Origin: Desulfovibrionaceae bacterium UBA3823
GTDB lineage: Bacteria > Desulfobacterota > Desulfovibrionia > Desulfovibrionales > Desulfovibrionaceae
Assembly (NCBI GenBank): GCA_002369295.1
Contig: DFDR01000072.1
Span: 1-6,417, forward strand
DNA length: 6,417 nucleotides
Direction: 5' to 3'
Shown piece after piece: positions 1 through 5,900 of this stretch; within the stretch, counting starts at the first letter, position 1, and the number at the start of each line of letters is the position of its first letter. The notes beneath the pieces were generated by a model that saw nothing but the letters and a program-made list of their open reading frames with translations, was not told the DNA's origin and did not search any database. A program made the position numbers and the translations under genes.

Positions 1-600
1 CTGGCCGTCTCTGGCATCGTCGATCCGGCCAAGATTGCCCAGAACAGCGGCCTTGCGCCCGGCATGCGGCTCGTCCTGACCAAGCCCATCGGCAGCGGCA
101 TCCTCGCCACCGGCCTCAAGGCCGCCTGGGAGGGCTGGGAGGAGGCAGACGCCCAGATCCGGCGCTGGTGCGGCCGGCTGAACCGCGTTGCCGGCGAGGC
201 CATCGCCAGGTTCGGCATACGGGGCGCCACCGACATTACGGGCTTCGGTCTGGCCGGGCACGCCATGGAGCTGGCCAGGGCTTCGCGCACGACCGTCAGG
301 ATCAAGGCCGAGGCCGTGCCGCTCATGGACCATGTGCTCGACTACGCCGGCGACGGCCTGGTTCCCGCCGGCACCATCGGCAACCGCAAGTTCTGCGCCT
401 GCAGGACCAGGTGGGAGCGCCCCAAGGACGAGGACCTCGAGAACGCCCTCTTCGACACCCAGACCTCGGGCGGACTTCTGCTCGGCGTGGAGCCGGACAG
501 GCTTGCCGAAGTTCAGGCCTTCCTGACGGCAGGCGGCGATCTTGCCTGCGTCGTCGGCGAGGTGCTCGAGCAGGGCGATGCGCTGCTGCTTGTCGCCTAG
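1..600 (+). CDS. selD: Selenide, water dikinase (selenophosphate synthase), C-terminal part
   Basis: SelD uses ATP, selenide and water to make selenophosphate, AMP and phosphate in the cytoplasm; selenophosphate is the selenium donor for selenocysteinyl-tRNA and seleno-modified tRNA. The frame is open from base 1 to a TAG at 598-600, giving 199 residues, a bit over half of the family's usual length of about 350. Visible family motifs, numbered from the fragment's first residue, are LVLTKPIGSG (24-33), ATDITGFGLAGHAMEL (76-91, the AIRS/PurM-type C-terminal domain) and FDTQTSGGLL (151-160). The N-terminal glycine-rich segment with the catalytic Cys or Sec and Lys lies outside the window, so whether this SelD is itself a selenoprotein cannot be told. 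No frameshift or internal stop is seen. The next gene, ilvA, starts 414 bases downstream and is probably transcribed separately. The family call is very safe. Confidence 0.96.
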   Translation: MAVSGIVDPAKIAQNSGLAPGMRLVLTKPIGSGILATGLKAAWEGWEEADAQIRRWCGRLNRVAGEAIARFGIRGATDITGFGLAGHAMELARASRTTVRIKAEAVPLMDHVLDYAGDGLVPAGTIGNRKFCACRTRWERPKDEDLENALFDTQTSGGLLLGVEPDRLAEVQAFLTAGGDLACVVGEVLEQGDALLLVA

Positions 601-1014
601 ACCTGCTCTGCCTGGGGAAAAGCCCCCCGGGCCCTGGCTCAAGGGCGGCGCGGATCCCCTGTGGGGGCTGCGATGCAGGCACGAGGGCTTGCGACAAGGC
701 GCACGTGCGTTCAGCAGGCAGCTGACCGCCCCTCCTCTGCCGGGTGTCCAAGGATTCCGGAGGACGCAGAGCCCCCGACTGGCGAGCCGGCTTGATTTTT
801 GCCTGATTTCAAGGCGCTTGGGCTATCAAGACTGTGACGTCAGCAGCGCCTGCCCCTGCTGGGCGCGAGGTCGGAACCGGCATTTTGGCATTCACATTTG
901 CGGCGAATGGGCATATTCCTGCAGCTTCCAGTACGCCAGCAATGCACGGCATCTCCTGTTGCGCCTTCCGGCGCCAGGGGGAGCCGCGGCATATTCACCC
1001 ATAAGGAACGTCCC
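601..1014. other. selD-ilvA intergenic region with possible stem-loops
   Basis: This 414-base gap holds no convincing gene; the frames open here lack coding character. After selD, AGCCCCC (621-627) can pair with GGGGGCT (663-669), but no T-run follows, so it is at best a weak or Rho-assisted terminator. At 841-866 two overlapping pairings compete: CAGCAG (841-846) with CTGCTG (856-861), and GCGCC (846-850) with GGCGC (862-866). GCGCC-TTCC-GGCGC (961-974) is a small hairpin about 40 bases before the ilvA start. The 9-mer GGCATATTC occurs at 911-919 and again near 989-997. I could not find a sigma-70 promoter with good boxes and spacing. The ilvA promoter is presumably here. Confidence 0.4.
1003..1007 (+). 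promoter_or_regulatory. Ribosome binding site of ilvA
   Basis: AAGGA sits 7 bases before the ATG at 1015. The frame is open upstream to an ATG at 898, but only the 1015 start has a purine-rich site at correct spacing, and protein similarity to the family begins just after it. This decides the start. Confidence 0.8.
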
Positions 1015-2553
1015 ATGCCCACCAACGACTATCTCAAGCGCATCCTGCTGAGCCGCGTGTACGACATCTGCCTCGAGACAGCTCTCGAGCCGGCAGTCGG
1101 CCTCTCCAAGCGCCTTGGCAACCGCGTCCTCCTGAAGCGCGAGGACACCCAGCCCGTCTTTTCCTTCAAGCTGCGCGGCGCCTACAACAAGATGGTGCAG
1201 CTCTCCGACGAGCAGCTGCGTCGCGGCGTCATTGCCGCCTCCGCCGGCAACCATGCCCAGGGAGTCGCCCTGTCCGCCAGGCATCTCGGCTGCGAGGCCA
1301 CCATCGTCATGCCCGAAACCAGCCCTGCCATCAAGGTGGCGGCCGTGCGGCGCCTCGGCGGCACCGTGGTGCTGTCCGGCGAGTCCTTCTCCGACTGCGC
1401 CAAGAAGACCCAGGAGCTCATCGCCGAGACGGGCGCCGTCTTCATTCCGCCCTTCGACGACGAGGACGTCATTGCCGGCCAGGGCACCATCGGCATGGAG
1501 ATTCTCCGCCAGAACCCCGGCCCCCTTGACGCGGTCTTCGTGCCCATCGGCGGCGGCGGCCTGGCTGCCGGCGTTGCCGTCTACATCAAGCAGCTCCGTC
1601 CCGAGGTCAAGGTCATCGGCGTCGAGCCGGCGGACTCCGACGACATGCGCCGCTCCATCGCTGCCGGCCGTCCCGTCGAGATGCGCGAGGTGGGCCTCTT
1701 CGCCGACGGCGTGGCCGTCAAGCGCGTGGGCGACCTCACCTTCGAGCTCTGCCGCGAGTGCCTGGACGACATCATCCTCGTGAGCACCGACCAGATCTGC
1801 GGCGCCATCAAGGACATCTTCGAGGACACCCGCGTCGTGGCCGAGCCCGCCGGCGCGCTCTCCCTGGCGGGCCTGCGCGCCTACGCCAGGAAGCACGGCC
1901 TGAAGGACAAGACCCTGGTCGCCATCGTCTCCGGCGCCAACATGAACTTCGACCGCCTGGGCTACGTCGCCGACCGCGCCGAGATAGGCTCCCAGCGCGA
2001 AGCTCTCATCTCCGTGGACATCCCCGAGCAGGTGGGCTCCTTCCGCACCCTGGTCAAGAGCATAGGCAAGCGTAGCATCACCGAGATCTGCACCCGCTCC
2101 ATTGATCCCCAGCAGGCCCACGTGCTCGTCGGCCTCAAGATCAAGGACAAGGAGGACGGCGAGCAGATCGTGGCCTCCCTGCGCGCGGACGGCTTCGGCG
2201 TCACGGACCTGAGCGACAACGAGCTCGCCAAGGTCCACATCCGCCACCTCGTGGGCGGCAACTCCCCCATCGCCCACGACGAGCGCCTCTACCGCTTTGC
2301 CTTCCCCGAGCGCCCTGGCGCTCTGCAGAACTTCCTCGACGCCATGCACGTCGACTTCAACATCACTCTCTTCCAGTACCGCTACCACGGCGCCGACTTC
2401 GGCCGCGTGCTGGTGGGCATCGAAGTGCCGCCGGAAAAGGACAAGGCTTTCGGCGAGTTCCTGGACCGCGTCGAAGGCATGGGCTACCCCTACATCGACG
2501 AGACCGGCAACGACGCCTACCGCCTCTTCCTCGGCTGGCACAGCGCCAAGTAG
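1015..2553 (+). CDS. ilvA: Threonine ammonia-lyase, biosynthetic type
   Basis: This cytoplasmic PLP enzyme deaminates L-threonine to 2-oxobutanoate and ammonia, the committed step of isoleucine synthesis. The product is 512 residues, close to E. coli IlvA (514). The catalytic domain spans about residues 10-320. Lys52 in SFKLRGAYNK is the expected PLP Schiff-base lysine, ASAGNHAQGVA (75-85) is the usual substrate/PLP loop, PIGGGGLAAG (178-187) is the phosphate-binding glycine loop, and VAEPAGALSLAGL (275-287) and VSGANMNFDRL (305-315) close the active site. Residues about 328-512 form two ACT-like domains, with recognisable starts at ALISVDIPEQVGSF and LYRFAFPERPGAL. These mark the isoleucine-inhibited, valine-activated biosynthetic form, as opposed to the short catabolic TdcB type. 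The start at 1015 has an AAGGA site. A strong terminator follows at once, so the gene is probably the last or only gene of its transcript. No key residue is missing. Confidence 0.97.
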   Translation: MPTNDYLKRILLSRVYDICLETALEPAVGLSKRLGNRVLLKREDTQPVFSFKLRGAYNKMVQLSDEQLRRGVIAASAGNHAQGVALSARHLGCEATIVMPETSPAIKVAAVRRLGGTVVLSGESFSDCAKKTQELIAETGAVFIPPFDDEDVIAGQGTIGMEILRQNPGPLDAVFVPIGGGGLAAGVAVYIKQLRPEVKVIGVEPADSDDMRRSIAAGRPVEMREVGLFADGVAVKRVGDLTFELCRECLDDIILVSTDQICGAIKDIFEDTRVVAEPAGALSLAGLRAYARKHGLKDKTLVAIVSGANMNFDRLGYVADRAEIGSQREALISVDIPEQVGSFRTLVKSIGKRSITEICTRSIDPQQAHVLVGLKIKDKEDGEQIVASLRADGFGVTDLSDNELAKVHIRHLVGGNSPIAHDERLYRFAFPERPGALQNFLDAMHVDFNITLFQYRYHGADFGRVLVGIEVPPEKDKAFGEFLDRVEGMGYPYIDETGNDAYRLFLGWHSAK

Positions 2554-2577
2554 CCTGGCTGGCATCATGGGCTTTTG

Positions 2578-2618
2578 CGCCGGGGCCGCGGAACATCTGC
2601 GGTCCCGGCGTCTTGTTT
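2578..2618 (+). terminator. Intrinsic terminator of ilvA
   Basis: CGCCGGGGCCGC (2578-2589) pairs with GCGGTCCCGGCG (2599-2610) through 12 base pairs including one G-U, around a 9-base loop. The T-rich tract TCTTGTTT (2611-2618) follows. It begins 24 bases after the ilvA stop codon and is oriented correctly for that gene. Confidence 0.88.
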
Positions 2619-2664
2619 CGTGGCGCAACTTAGCGGGGCTTTGGCAGTAGAGATAGTGTAAAAT

Positions 2665-2717
2665 CGGGCAGTTGCCTGTCGCCACAGGCGAGAGGTGTCC
2701 TGACCCGACTCTGCCCG
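2665..2717 (+). other. Predicted nested stem-loop in repeat copy 1
   Basis: CGGGCAG (2665-2671) is complementary to CTGCCCG (2711-2717), enclosing the tetraloop hairpin GCCTGT-CGCC-ACAGGC (2674-2689). An alternative pairing, TCGGG (2664-2668) with CCCGA (2704-2708), would exclude the outer stem. A TAAAAT box at 2659-2664 lies just upstream, but no matching -35 box is seen. The strand is assumed. Confidence 0.4.
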
Positions 2718-2786
2718 TCAGTCTACTTGGAAGTAGCCTTTGAAAGTAGCCTTAGCGGGGCTTTGGCAGTAGAGATAGTGTAAAAT

Positions 2787-2839
2787 CGGGCAGTTGCCTG
2801 TCGCCACAGGCGAGAGGTGTCCTGACCCGATTCTGCCCG
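2787..2839 (+). other. Predicted nested stem-loop in repeat copy 2
   Basis: This is the same structure as in copy 1, shifted by 122 bases: CGGGCAG (2787-2793) with CTGCCCG (2833-2839), and inner hairpin 2796-2811. None of the four differences between the copies falls in either stem, so the potential is fully kept. The strand is assumed. Confidence 0.4.
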
Positions 2840-2889
2840 TTAGTCTACCCGGAAGTAGCCTTTGAAAGTAGCCTTTGCGGTACGAAGTC

Positions 2890-2898
2890 TTTTCGCAA
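2890..2898. repeat. Left target-site duplication TTTTCGCAA
   Basis: This 9-mer is identical to 3090-3098 and immediately precedes the left inverted repeat of the 191-base element. Confidence 0.65.
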
Positions 2899-3089
2899 AA
2901 ATCGTTACTTGCACACGGTGGGTAAATCGGTGACTCGGAAAGATTCCTATTGATTTTATTGAAGTTTTTGACCGCTGTTTCTTGCCGGGGACGAAAACGA
3001 ACATTGCCGATGCTTGTTTTTGGCTCTACGACATGCTTAACATACTGATTTTAAAGAGCACATCACCCACCGTGTGCAAGTACGGATTT
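2899..3089. mobile_element. Candidate MITE-like element, 191 bases
   Basis: The ends are inverted repeats of 25 bases (2899-2923 and 3065-3089) matching at 23. The inner 18 bases, TACTTGCACACGGTGGGT at 2906-2923, are perfectly inverted at 3065-3082; the outer seven are AAATC plus two variable bases. The exact 9-mer TTTTCGCAA directly abuts both ends (2890-2898 and 3090-3098), as a target-site duplication would. The 141-base interior is clearly AT-richer than the flanking chromosome and too short for a full transposase. Small size, long terminal inverted repeats, flanking direct repeats and foreign base composition together are the anatomy of a non-autonomous transposable element. I do not recognise the parent IS family. 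A palindromic regulatory or terminator element is the alternative, but it would not explain the flanking direct repeat. Confidence 0.72.
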
Positions 3090-3104
3090 TTTTCGCAATC
3101 ATGA
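2934..3104 (+). pseudogene. Possible start-less coding remnant inside the MITE-like element
   Basis: The frame from 2934 to the TGA at 3102-3104 is open for 56 codons directly after a TGA at 2931. It reads with a protein-like mix, for example KIPIDFIEVFDRCFLPGT and ADACFWLYDMLNILI, but has no ATG until about codon 34 and no ribosome binding site. It could be a scrap of a transposase left by internal deletion, or chance, because the region is AT-richer and one reverse-strand frame is also open. The end of the frame reads through the right inverted repeat. No family was recognised. Confidence 0.2.
3090..3098. repeat. Right target-site duplication TTTTCGCAA
   Basis: This 9-mer is identical to 2890-2898 and immediately follows the right inverted repeat. 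Removing 2899-3098 would leave one copy and restore a plausible uninterrupted intergenic sequence. Confidence 0.65.
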
Positions 3105-3197
3105 GCGTTAGGCCGTTGGCAAGTAGCAAGCGCAGTGGCTGCTGAAAGGGGCGCACGAGGCCGGTCGCGGCACAGCTCAGCGGCCGTCTGTCAGGCC
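3105..3197. other. Intergenic stretch with no recognisable feature
   Basis: Between the MITE-like element and the cstA terminator the composition returns to GC-rich. I checked for a tRNA-like fold, a T-loop consensus, ORFs and terminators and saw none. A single AAGTAGC heptamer at 3120-3126 resembles the repeat unit upstream but is too short to mean anything. Confidence 0.5.
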
Positions 3198-3240
3198 AAA
3201 AGACAAGGAGGCCTTCCGGCTTGCGTCCGGAAGGCCTCCT
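3198..3240 (-). terminator. Intrinsic terminator of the CstA-family gene
   Basis: On the reverse strand, AGGAGGCCTTCCGG (3240-3227) pairs perfectly with CCGGAAGGCCTCCT (3219-3206): 14 base pairs around a 7-base loop. The tract TGTCTTTT (3205-3198) follows. It lies 38 bases past the stop codon of the gene at 3278-4729. Confidence 0.9.
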
Positions 3241-3277
3241 CTTGGGGTGTGCTGTGCTGGAAAGGCGGATGGCAGGT

Positions 3278-4729
3278 TTAGGCCTGGCGCTCGAAGGCAT
3301 TGTCGGGCATGGTGCGGCCGCGCAGGAGGAAGAGGACGAGGAAGACGGCCGCAAAGCCGGCGCCGATGGCGGTGGCCGTGTCCATGGGCAGGCCGAAGCC
3401 TATCTTGGCATTGCAGATGAAGGTGATGCACACGGCGGTCATGAAGCAGGCCGGCAGCGAGCATATCCAGTGGAAGCGCTTCCTGCGGGCGAGGTAGACG
3501 GCGCAGGCCCAGAGGCAGACGCAGGCCATGGTCTGGTTGGCCCAGCCGAAGTAGCGCCAGATGACGTTGAAGTCGATGAGGGTGAGGCCAATGCCTGCGG
3601 CGAAGAGGGGCAGGGACAGCAGGATGCGGTTCTTGATGGGGCGCTGATCGAGCTGGAACCTGTCGGCCAGGAGCATGCGGGCGGAGCGGAAGGCCGTGTC
3701 GCCCGTGGAGATGGGCAGGACCACGACGCCGAGGATGGCGAGCAGGCCGCCGGCGGGGCCAAGCAGCTCCACGGAGATCTTCTTGACCACGACGGCGGGC
3801 GTGCCGGCAGCGGCCAGCGCTTCGGGAGAATTGTAGAAGGAGAGGCCAAGGGTCACCCACACGAGGCCGATGACGCCCTCGGCGATCATGGCGCCGTAGA
3901 AGACCTTGCGGCCCTGGCCTTCGCTGGTCATGCAGCGGGCCATCATGGGCGACTGGGTGGCGTGGAAGCCGGAGATGGCGCCGCAGGCGATCACGATGAA
4001 GAGGCCGGGCCATATGGGAAGGCCCTTGGGATGCTGGGTATGGAGCATCGTGTCGAGGTTCACGGTGGGCAGCACCTGGTAGCCCTGGCTGAAGAGGGCC
4101 ACCATGAGGCCGATGGCCATGAAGATGAGCAGGGCGCCGAAGAAGGGGTAGATGCGACCAATGAGCGTGTTGATGGGCAGCACCGTGGCGCACATGTAGT
4201 AGGCAAAGATGAGGCAGGCCCAGCCCCAGAACGGGATGTCGCTCAAGATCGGCACTTCCTTGATGCTGGCGAGCAGGCCGGCCGGCCCGGAGGTGAAGAC
4301 CGCGCCCACCATGACGAGCAGGGCGAGGCAGAAGAGCACGGTGAAGGCCATGACGTAATGGCCGAGATTGCGGGCGATGACTTCGGGATAGGAGGCGCCC
4401 CGGTAGCGCAGGCTGATCATGCCGGCAACGAAGTCGTGCACGGCGCCGGCGAAGATGCACCCGAAGACGACCCAGAGCAGGGCTGCCGGGCCGTACTGGG
4501 CGCCGAGGATGGGGCCGAAGACCGGGCCAAGTCCGGCGATGTTGAGGAACTGGATGAGGTAGATCTTCCACATGGGCATGGCCACGTAGTCCATGCCGTC
4601 GGCGATGGTCTGGGCGGGCGTGGGACGGCTGCGGTCGATCCCGAAGATTTTCTCCGCCGCAAGGCCGTAGACGGCGTAGCCCGCAACGAGCAGGGCAAGG
4701 CAGAGGAAAAAGTAGGCAGTGCCGGACAT
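3278..4729 (-). CDS. cstA: CstA-family carbon starvation carrier (predicted pyruvate/peptide importer)
   Basis: This is an inner-membrane carrier of the CstA family; characterised E. coli members CstA and BtsT take up peptides and/or pyruvate. The product is 483 residues, almost entirely hydrophobic segments joined by short loops. Family hallmarks are clear: QFLNIAGLGPVFGPILGAQY (60-79), GAVHDF (95-100), GAISGFHATQSPMMARC (250-266), LPISTGDTAFRSARM (338-352) and WRYFGWANQT (391-400). It is much shorter than the roughly 700-residue E. coli proteins but complete, with start, stop and own terminator, so it belongs to the short form of the family. The ATG at 4729 has AAAGG (4744-4740) ten bases upstream, a slightly long but usable spacing. 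The upstream gene on the same strand is 193 bases away and separated by a likely terminator. No neighbouring sensor kinase explains regulation. The family is certain; the substrate is inferred. Confidence 0.94.
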   Translation of the reverse strand: MSGTAYFFLCLALLVAGYAVYGLAAEKIFGIDRSRPTPAQTIADGMDYVAMPMWKIYLIQFLNIAGLGPVFGPILGAQYGPAALLWVVFGCIFAGAVHDFVAGMISLRYRGASYPEVIARNLGHYVMAFTVLFCLALLVMVGAVFTSGPAGLLASIKEVPILSDIPFWGWACLIFAYYMCATVLPINTLIGRIYPFFGALLIFMAIGLMVALFSQGYQVLPTVNLDTMLHTQHPKGLPIWPGLFIVIACGAISGFHATQSPMMARCMTSEGQGRKVFYGAMIAEGVIGLVWVTLGLSFYNSPEALAAAGTPAVVVKKISVELLGPAGGLLAILGVVVLPISTGDTAFRSARMLLADRFQLDQRPIKNRILLSLPLFAAGIGLTLIDFNVIWRYFGWANQTMACVCLWACAVYLARRKRFHWICSLPACFMTAVCITFICNAKIGFGLPMDTATAIGAGFAAVFLVLFLLRGRTMPDNAFERQA

Positions 4730-4766
4730 AGTGAGCGTACCTTTGACAAGTTGAGGGGAGGTGAAG

Positions 4767-4785
4767 CCTGCGGCCTGGCCGCAGG
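4767..4785 (-). promoter_or_regulatory. Short perfect hairpin in the cstA leader
   Basis: CCTGCGGC (4767-4774) and GCCGCAGG (4778-4785) form an 8-bp stem with a 3-base loop, 37 bases before the cstA start. No T-run follows on the reverse strand (the next bases are TTCACCTCCCC), so it is not a classical terminator. It could be an operator or an mRNA leader structure. Confidence 0.4.
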
Positions 4786-4872
4786 ACGGTGGAAAGCGCC
4801 CCGTCCCTGCAGCATGGATGCCTGGCAGGCGTGTGGGGCGAAACGGCTTCGGAGTAGCACTTCAGCCTGTCT

Positions 4873-4911
4873 AAAACAACAGCATGCCGTCTGCCGCAGG
4901 CCTTGGCATGC
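4873..4911 (-). terminator. Likely terminator of the membrane-protein gene
   Basis: On the reverse strand GCATGCC (4911-4905) pairs with GGCATGC (4888-4882), with an inner GCC/GGC pairing in the loop. The T-rich TGTTGTTTT (4881-4873) follows. It begins 11 bases after the stop codon of the gene at 4923-5900, separating that gene from cstA. Confidence 0.65.
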
Positions 4912-4922
4912 AGGCGCCCTGG

Positions 4923-5900
4923 CTACACGCGCAGGCACGCCCGGAAGAGCACGAGCAGGACGGGCAGGAGCGCGAGAAAGAGGGCGTGGCGGCGGGGTCT
5001 GGCAAAGAGCATGCCCCAGCAGGCGATGCTGAGGCCCGTGACGCAGACGGGCGTGTACTGGGCGAGGGCGGACCTGAGGCCCTGCCCCATGGCGGCAGAG
5101 TAGCTGAAGGCGATGAAGCTCGCGCCCAGAAACTGGAAGACCGCGCCGGCGATGGCGAAGGCGAGGCCCATGCGGACGCTCTGGGCCTCCTGCTGGGGCA
5201 GGAGCGGGGCCCTTGCCTCGCCGCTGCGGCCGCCGCGCTTGCGCGCCTCCTTTTCCTCGGCGCTTTCGGGCACCCTGGCCAGCAGCATCTGCAGGGCGAA
5301 CACGGCGATGGCGCCGGCCGGCATGAGCGAGGCGCAGGACGTGCGCCAGGCGTGGGACAAAAGCACCTCGAAGGCCCGCTGCTGGGTCATGCCTTCGGGA
5401 AGTCCCATGAAGGGCCAGTTGCGGGAGACGATGGAGGCAAAGCAGCAGAGGAAGGCCGCAAAGGCCGCGGCTGCGGCCAGATCTGCGCGCAGGCGGATCC
5501 GCCGCCCGCGGGTCTGGTTCTGGAAGACGGGCCGCATGAGGCCGCCTGCCAGCCAGAGCAGGGCCGCTGCGGCGAGCAGGAGCAGGAAGGTCGTCGTACT
5601 GGCGAGCCAGGGGGCGGCGAAGGGCTGGAAGGGAACCGGAACCAGGTGGTCCATGCTCATGGGGAAGAAGCGCAGATCCACGGCGGCTCTGGCAGCGACG
5701 AGGGCAAGGCCCACTGCCAGGCAGCCAAGGCCAAGGGCGCGGTAGAGCCTGGCCGGCGTCGCCAGGAAAGCCCCCTTGGCGCTCCGGGAAAGGATCAGGC
5801 AGAGTCCGAGCATGAAGGGGAGGACGGTGGCGGCGTCCAGGGCGAGGGAGAGCACGCCGTCGCAGGCGCGCCAGGCGCTAAGCCAGAAGGGTTGCGACAT
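4923..5900 (-). CDS. Polytopic membrane protein of unknown function
   Basis: I do not recognise this family. From the ATG at 5900 the product is 325 residues, with about eight hydrophobic segments near residues 15-38, 53-75, 98-121, 141-158, 187-208, 243-266, 282-300 and 304-320. A charged loop (211-242, with EEKEARKRGGRSGEAR) separates segments five and six. The short loop NWPFMGLPEG (161-170) and the segment SCASLMPAGAIAVFALQ (188-204) are the most distinctive stretches. Histidines are few (85, 183 and 305), so a multi-heme role is not evident. The frame is open upstream to a GTG at 5990, but neither start has a good ribosome binding site, and the extra 30 residues are polar and Pro/Arg-rich, so I chose 5900. 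High G+C third positions support a real gene. It is divergent from the Pro-rich gene at 6138 and has its own likely terminator. Confidence 0.75.
   Translation of the reverse strand: MSQPFWLSAWRACDGVLSLALDAATVLPFMLGLCLILSRSAKGAFLATPARLYRALGLGCLAVGLALVAARAAVDLRFFPMSMDHLVPVPFQPFAAPWLASTTTFLLLLAAAALLWLAGGLMRPVFQNQTRGRRIRLRADLAAAAAFAAFLCCFASIVSRNWPFMGLPEGMTQQRAFEVLLSHAWRTSCASLMPAGAIAVFALQMLLARVPESAEEKEARKRGGRSGEARAPLLPQQEAQSVRMGLAFAIAGAVFQFLGASFIAFSYSAAMGQGLRSALAQYTPVCVTGLSIACWGMLFARPRRHALFLALLPVLLVLFRACLRV

Larger units (their letters stand above)
2629..2872. repeat. Tandem duplication of a 122-base non-coding unit
   Basis: Bases 2629-2750 and 2751-2872 are two head-to-tail copies of one 122-base unit. 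By direct alignment they differ at only four positions: C2709, C2719, T2727 and T2728 read T, T, C and C in the second copy. The unit starts with CTTAGCGG, and the second copy is followed by CTTTGCGG, so an 8-base near-repeat brackets the array. Each copy holds CGGGCAG paired with CTGCCCG about 40 bases later, an inner hairpin GCCTGT-CGCC-ACAGGC, and a short internal direct repeat of AAGTAGCCTT. No start-to-stop frame of useful size lies within the unit. It begins 10 bases after the ilvA terminator tract. I do not recognise the family; it could be an intergenic repeat or a duplicated small RNA gene. Confidence 0.93.

Noticed and set aside
885..902. A sigma-54-like site, TTGGCA followed by TTGC, upstream of ilvA
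   Set aside because: The GG and GC elements are separated by 11 bases rather than the required 10, so it fails the strict spacing rule.
892..2685. A 597-codon reverse-strand open frame covering ilvA
   Set aside because: It is exactly antisense to a clearly real ilvA. Long antisense frames are expected in GC-rich genes with G/C-biased third positions, and its Val/Ala/Gly/Asp/His-rich translation shows no family motif.
2629..2872. A CRISPR array
   Set aside because: There are only two directly abutting 122-base copies with no spacers. This is a simple tandem duplication.
3105..3197. A tRNA gene as insertion target next to the element
   Set aside because: No cloverleaf or T-loop consensus could be drawn on either strand.
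3177..4571. A 464-codon reverse-strand frame overlapping cstA in another frame
   Set aside because: Its Arg/Pro/His-rich low-complexity translation is typical of a shifted frame of a GC-rich gene.
3221..5032. A 603-codon forward-strand open frame across cstA
   Set aside because: It is antisense to cstA, whose family motifs are unmistakable. The Gly/Glu/Ala/His-rich translation is a shadow, and it crosses a terminator.
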